Of a DNA stretch of 6,895 nt, positions 5,386-6,895 are shown one piece after another; the first letter of the stretch is position 1, and every line of letters starts with the position of its first letter. The notes beneath the pieces were generated by a model, which ran no database searches, had not been told where the DNA came from, and saw only the letters and a list, made by a program, of their open reading frames with translations. Position numbers and translations under genes: made by a program. The stretch is from positions 1 to 6,895 of the forward strand of contig CAZLLV010000541.1 in assembly GCA_964560325.1 (NCBI GenBank), given 5' to 3'. This DNA comes from CAZLLV01 sp964560325 (GTDB taxonomy: Bacteria > Acidobacteriota > Thermoanaerobaculia > Multivoradales > DATKCC01).

Positions 5386-6895
5386 GGAGCGCCCCCCGCG
5401 CCGCGCCACCGCCGCTCGATCGCCGCGAGCCGGGCGGCCTCGGTGCGGTTGTCCGGGTCCGAGGGGTCGAGCCGGGCGGCCTCGGCGAGCGCGGCGCGGG
5501 CTCGGGCGAGCGCCGGCCCGGGATCGCCGCCGGTGCGCAGCCGGTGCTCGGCGAGGCAGCGCTCGGCGAAGGCGAGGTTGTAGTGCCCGTACGGCGTCTC
5601 CGGGTTGATCGCGAGCGCTCGCCGGTAGCTCGCCGTCGCGCGCTCGAGCGGCTCCTCGGGGTCGCCCGGGGGGGCTTCCCGCTCCAGCCGCCAGACGCCG
5701 AGCGTCAGGTGCGCGTTGCCCAGGTTGTTGTGCGCCGAGGCGGCCGACGGGTTGATCGCGAGCGCCTTGCGCAGCACCGCGATCGAGCGCTCGATCGACG
5801 ACGACGGGTCGAGGCCGCGCTCGGCCTCCAGCTCGGCGCGCAGCTTCCAGGCGTTGCCCAGGTTGGTGAGTCCGGAGGTCATCCGCGGATCGATCTCGAC
5901 GGCCACCTCGTACGCCGCGACCGCCCGCTCGAGGTCGTTCCACGGCGTCTCGCCGCGGCGGAGCAGGAGGTCGGCCCGCTGGAGGTGGACGTTGCCCAGC
6001 CCGTGGTGACCCGAGGCGCGCCCGGGCGCCAGGTCGACCGCCGCGCGCGCCGCCCCGATCGCCCGCTCCAGCAGCTCGGCCGCGTCCTCGCCGCCGGTGC
6101 CGCCGCCGCCCGGCGCGCGCATCCGCCAGCCGGCGAGGCGCCGGTAGGCGACCGACAGGTTGGTGTAGGCGTTGAGGTCGCGCGGGTCCGCCGTGATCGC
6201 CGCGCTCGCCGCCGCCACCGCGCCGGCCAGCTCCCGGCTCGGGTCGAGCCCGCGCCGCGCCAGATCCTCGGCCGCGCGCCAGAGGATCCGCGACCGCGTC
6301 GTGCTCGCCTCGGCGCGCCCGGGGTCGGCGACGAGCGCGCGGTCGCACGCCGCGAGCGCCGCCGCCACCTCGGCCTCCGGCAGGCGGCCGACCTGCGCGT
6401 GCACCTCGAGCTCCTGCATGCGCCGGCCGCAGTCGGCGGCGTAGAGACCGGCGTCGCTGCGGTAGGTCTCGAGCAGCTCGGCGTAGACCTCGCCCGCCTG
6501 CCTGTAGAAGCCCAGAGCCTGGTCGTAGCTTCCGGCCTGGAGCGCCTCGTCGCCGCGGATGCCGTGGATGCTCGCCTCGAGCCGACGCGCCTCGTCGAGG
6601 CCGGGATCGGCCGCCGCCGCGCGCCGGGCGGCGGCCAAGGCCTGGTCGTAGCGCCCCTCGTAGAGCGCCAGGAGCCCTTCGACGTAGACGCCCGCGGCGG
6701 CCGACTCCTCCGCCTCCGCCGCGCCGCCGCGCGCCTCTCGCAGGTAGGAGACCGCCGGCTCGCGATAGGCATGCCCCACCTCGCGCAGGAAGCTCTCCCG
6801 CTCGGTGCTCCCGGCCGCCGCCCCGGCTTCGCTCAGCGAGCGGGCGTAGAGGTGGCCGAACGACAGGCCGAGAGCGGCCGCGACCTCCGGCTCGC
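5376..6895 (-). CDS. TPR-repeat protein, 5' end outside window; possibly C-terminal part of a Ser/Thr kinase
   Basis: The frame is open to the right edge. A GTG at 6779 is the first possible start inside the window, but 38 further in-frame codons upstream read as protein (including LGLSFGHLYARSLSEA), so the gene is truncated here and about 505 residues are visible. Nearly all of it is helical tetratricopeptide repeat: pairs of helices with NLGNA-like consensus and an Asp-Pro or Asn-Pro ending each repeat, such as AINPSAASAHNNLGNAHLTLG. Early repeats (GRYDQALAAARRAAAADP, GSYDQALGFYRQAGEVY) are ordinary; later ones are enlarged. TPR arrays bind partner proteins. No transmembrane segment or catalytic motif is visible. 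In Acidobacteriota and relatives, long TPR regions of this style often follow a PknB-like kinase domain, so a kinase may lie upstream; this is inference only. The TAG stop at 5376 lies 12 bases before htrA and in the same reading frame. The last residues (RGAGGAPGG) are a disordered Gly-rich tail. Confidence 0.85.
   Translation of the reverse strand, partial: EPEVAAALGLSFGHLYARSLSEAGAAAGSTERESFLREVGHAYREPAVSYLREARGGAAEAEESAAAGVYVEGLLALYEGRYDQALAAARRAAAADPGLDEARRLEASIHGIRGDEALQAGSYDQALGFYRQAGEVYAELLETYRSDAGLYAADCGRRMQELEVHAQVGRLPEAEVAAALAACDRALVADPGRAEASTTRSRILWRAAEDLARRGLDPSRELAGAVAAASAAITADPRDLNAYTNLSVAYRRLAGWRMRAPGGGGTGGEDAAELLERAIGAARAAVDLAPGRASGHHGLGNVHLQRADLLLRRGETPWNDLERAVAAYEVAVEIDPRMTSGLTNLGNAWKLRAELEAERGLDPSSSIERSIAVLRKALAINPSAASAHNNLGNAHLTLGVWRLEREAPPGDPEEPLERATASYRRALAINPETPYGHYNLAFAERCLAEHRLRTGGDPGPALARARAALAEAARLDPSDPDNRTEAARLAAIERRWRGAGGAPGG
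5460..6332 (-). repeat. Array of enlarged TPR repeats, mostly 46-residue period
   Basis: Numbering from the GTG at 6779, the prolines that close successive repeats fall at 153, 199, 252, 298, 344, 393 and 439. The spacings are 46, 53, 46, 46, 49 and 46 residues instead of the 34 of a standard TPR. The extra ~12 residues sit between the two helices of a unit and often read like RGxDPxxxxER. The DNA itself has diverged, so this is an old protein-level repeat, not a recent tandem duplication. Confidence 0.7.

Larger units (their letters stand above)
1546..6895 (-). other. Probable four-gene operon: TPR protein, htrA, deaminase, manC
   Basis: Four minus-strand genes follow each other with gaps of 12, 19 and 13 bases. 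No gap is long enough for an independent promoter of normal size, although one inside an upstream coding region cannot be excluded. The promoter of the unit must lie beyond the right edge, upstream of the truncated first gene. The unit ends head-to-head with the stop of the converging thioredoxin gene. Confidence 0.65.

Noticed and set aside
4411..6348. 645-codon minus-strand open frame across htrA and the TPR gene
   Set aside because: Its product is Arg/Ala/Pro low-complexity sequence; the alternative frame encodes the full HtrA triad and the TPR repeats.
4257..6895. TPR gene and htrA as one fusion gene interrupted by a TAG
   Set aside because: The two are in the same frame, but htrA begins with its own ATG and a clear export signal straight after the stop, so two separate genes is the simpler reading.

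Overview
The window is dense, very GC-rich bacterial DNA with almost no intergenic space. The third codon positions of most genes are nearly all G or C. A lipoprotein-type HtrA protease, a long TlpA-like thioredoxin protein and a protein with enlarged TPR repeats suggest a high-GC Gram-negative lineage. Acidobacteriota (Thermoanaerobaculia-like) is my best guess, but this is inference from protein style; no marker gene is present.

Layout. Bases 1-1527 (+ strand) hold the 3' part of a gene for a TlpA/ResA-like thiol-disulfide oxidoreductase with a long helical region before the thioredoxin domain. It converges, across an 18-base gap with a small hairpin, on a tightly packed minus-strand run of four genes. 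In transcription order these are: a TPR-repeat protein whose 5' end lies outside the window (6895-5376), possibly the tail of a Ser/Thr kinase; a Deg1/HtrA-type serine protease with a lipoprotein signal (5363-4257); a two-part protein with a cytidine-deaminase-fold domain (4237-3020); and a bifunctional mannose-1-phosphate guanylyltransferase/mannose-6-phosphate isomerase (3006-1546). The gaps are 12, 19 and 13 bases, so the four are probably co-transcribed from a promoter beyond the right edge.

How they may work together. ManC-type enzymes supply GDP-mannose for surface polysaccharide or glycoprotein glycans. HtrA removes damaged exported proteins, and the TPR protein looks like a scaffold or signalling part. 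The deaminase does not fit an obvious shared pathway. It has a complete zinc site (HAE plus PCxxC), an N-terminal domain I do not recognise, and a codon choice less strictly GC-biased than its neighbours. It is the item most worth following up; it resembles, from memory, the poorly characterised Bd3614-like deaminase family. I see no CRISPR array, transposon, tRNA or rRNA, and no stretch over 300 bases without a gene.
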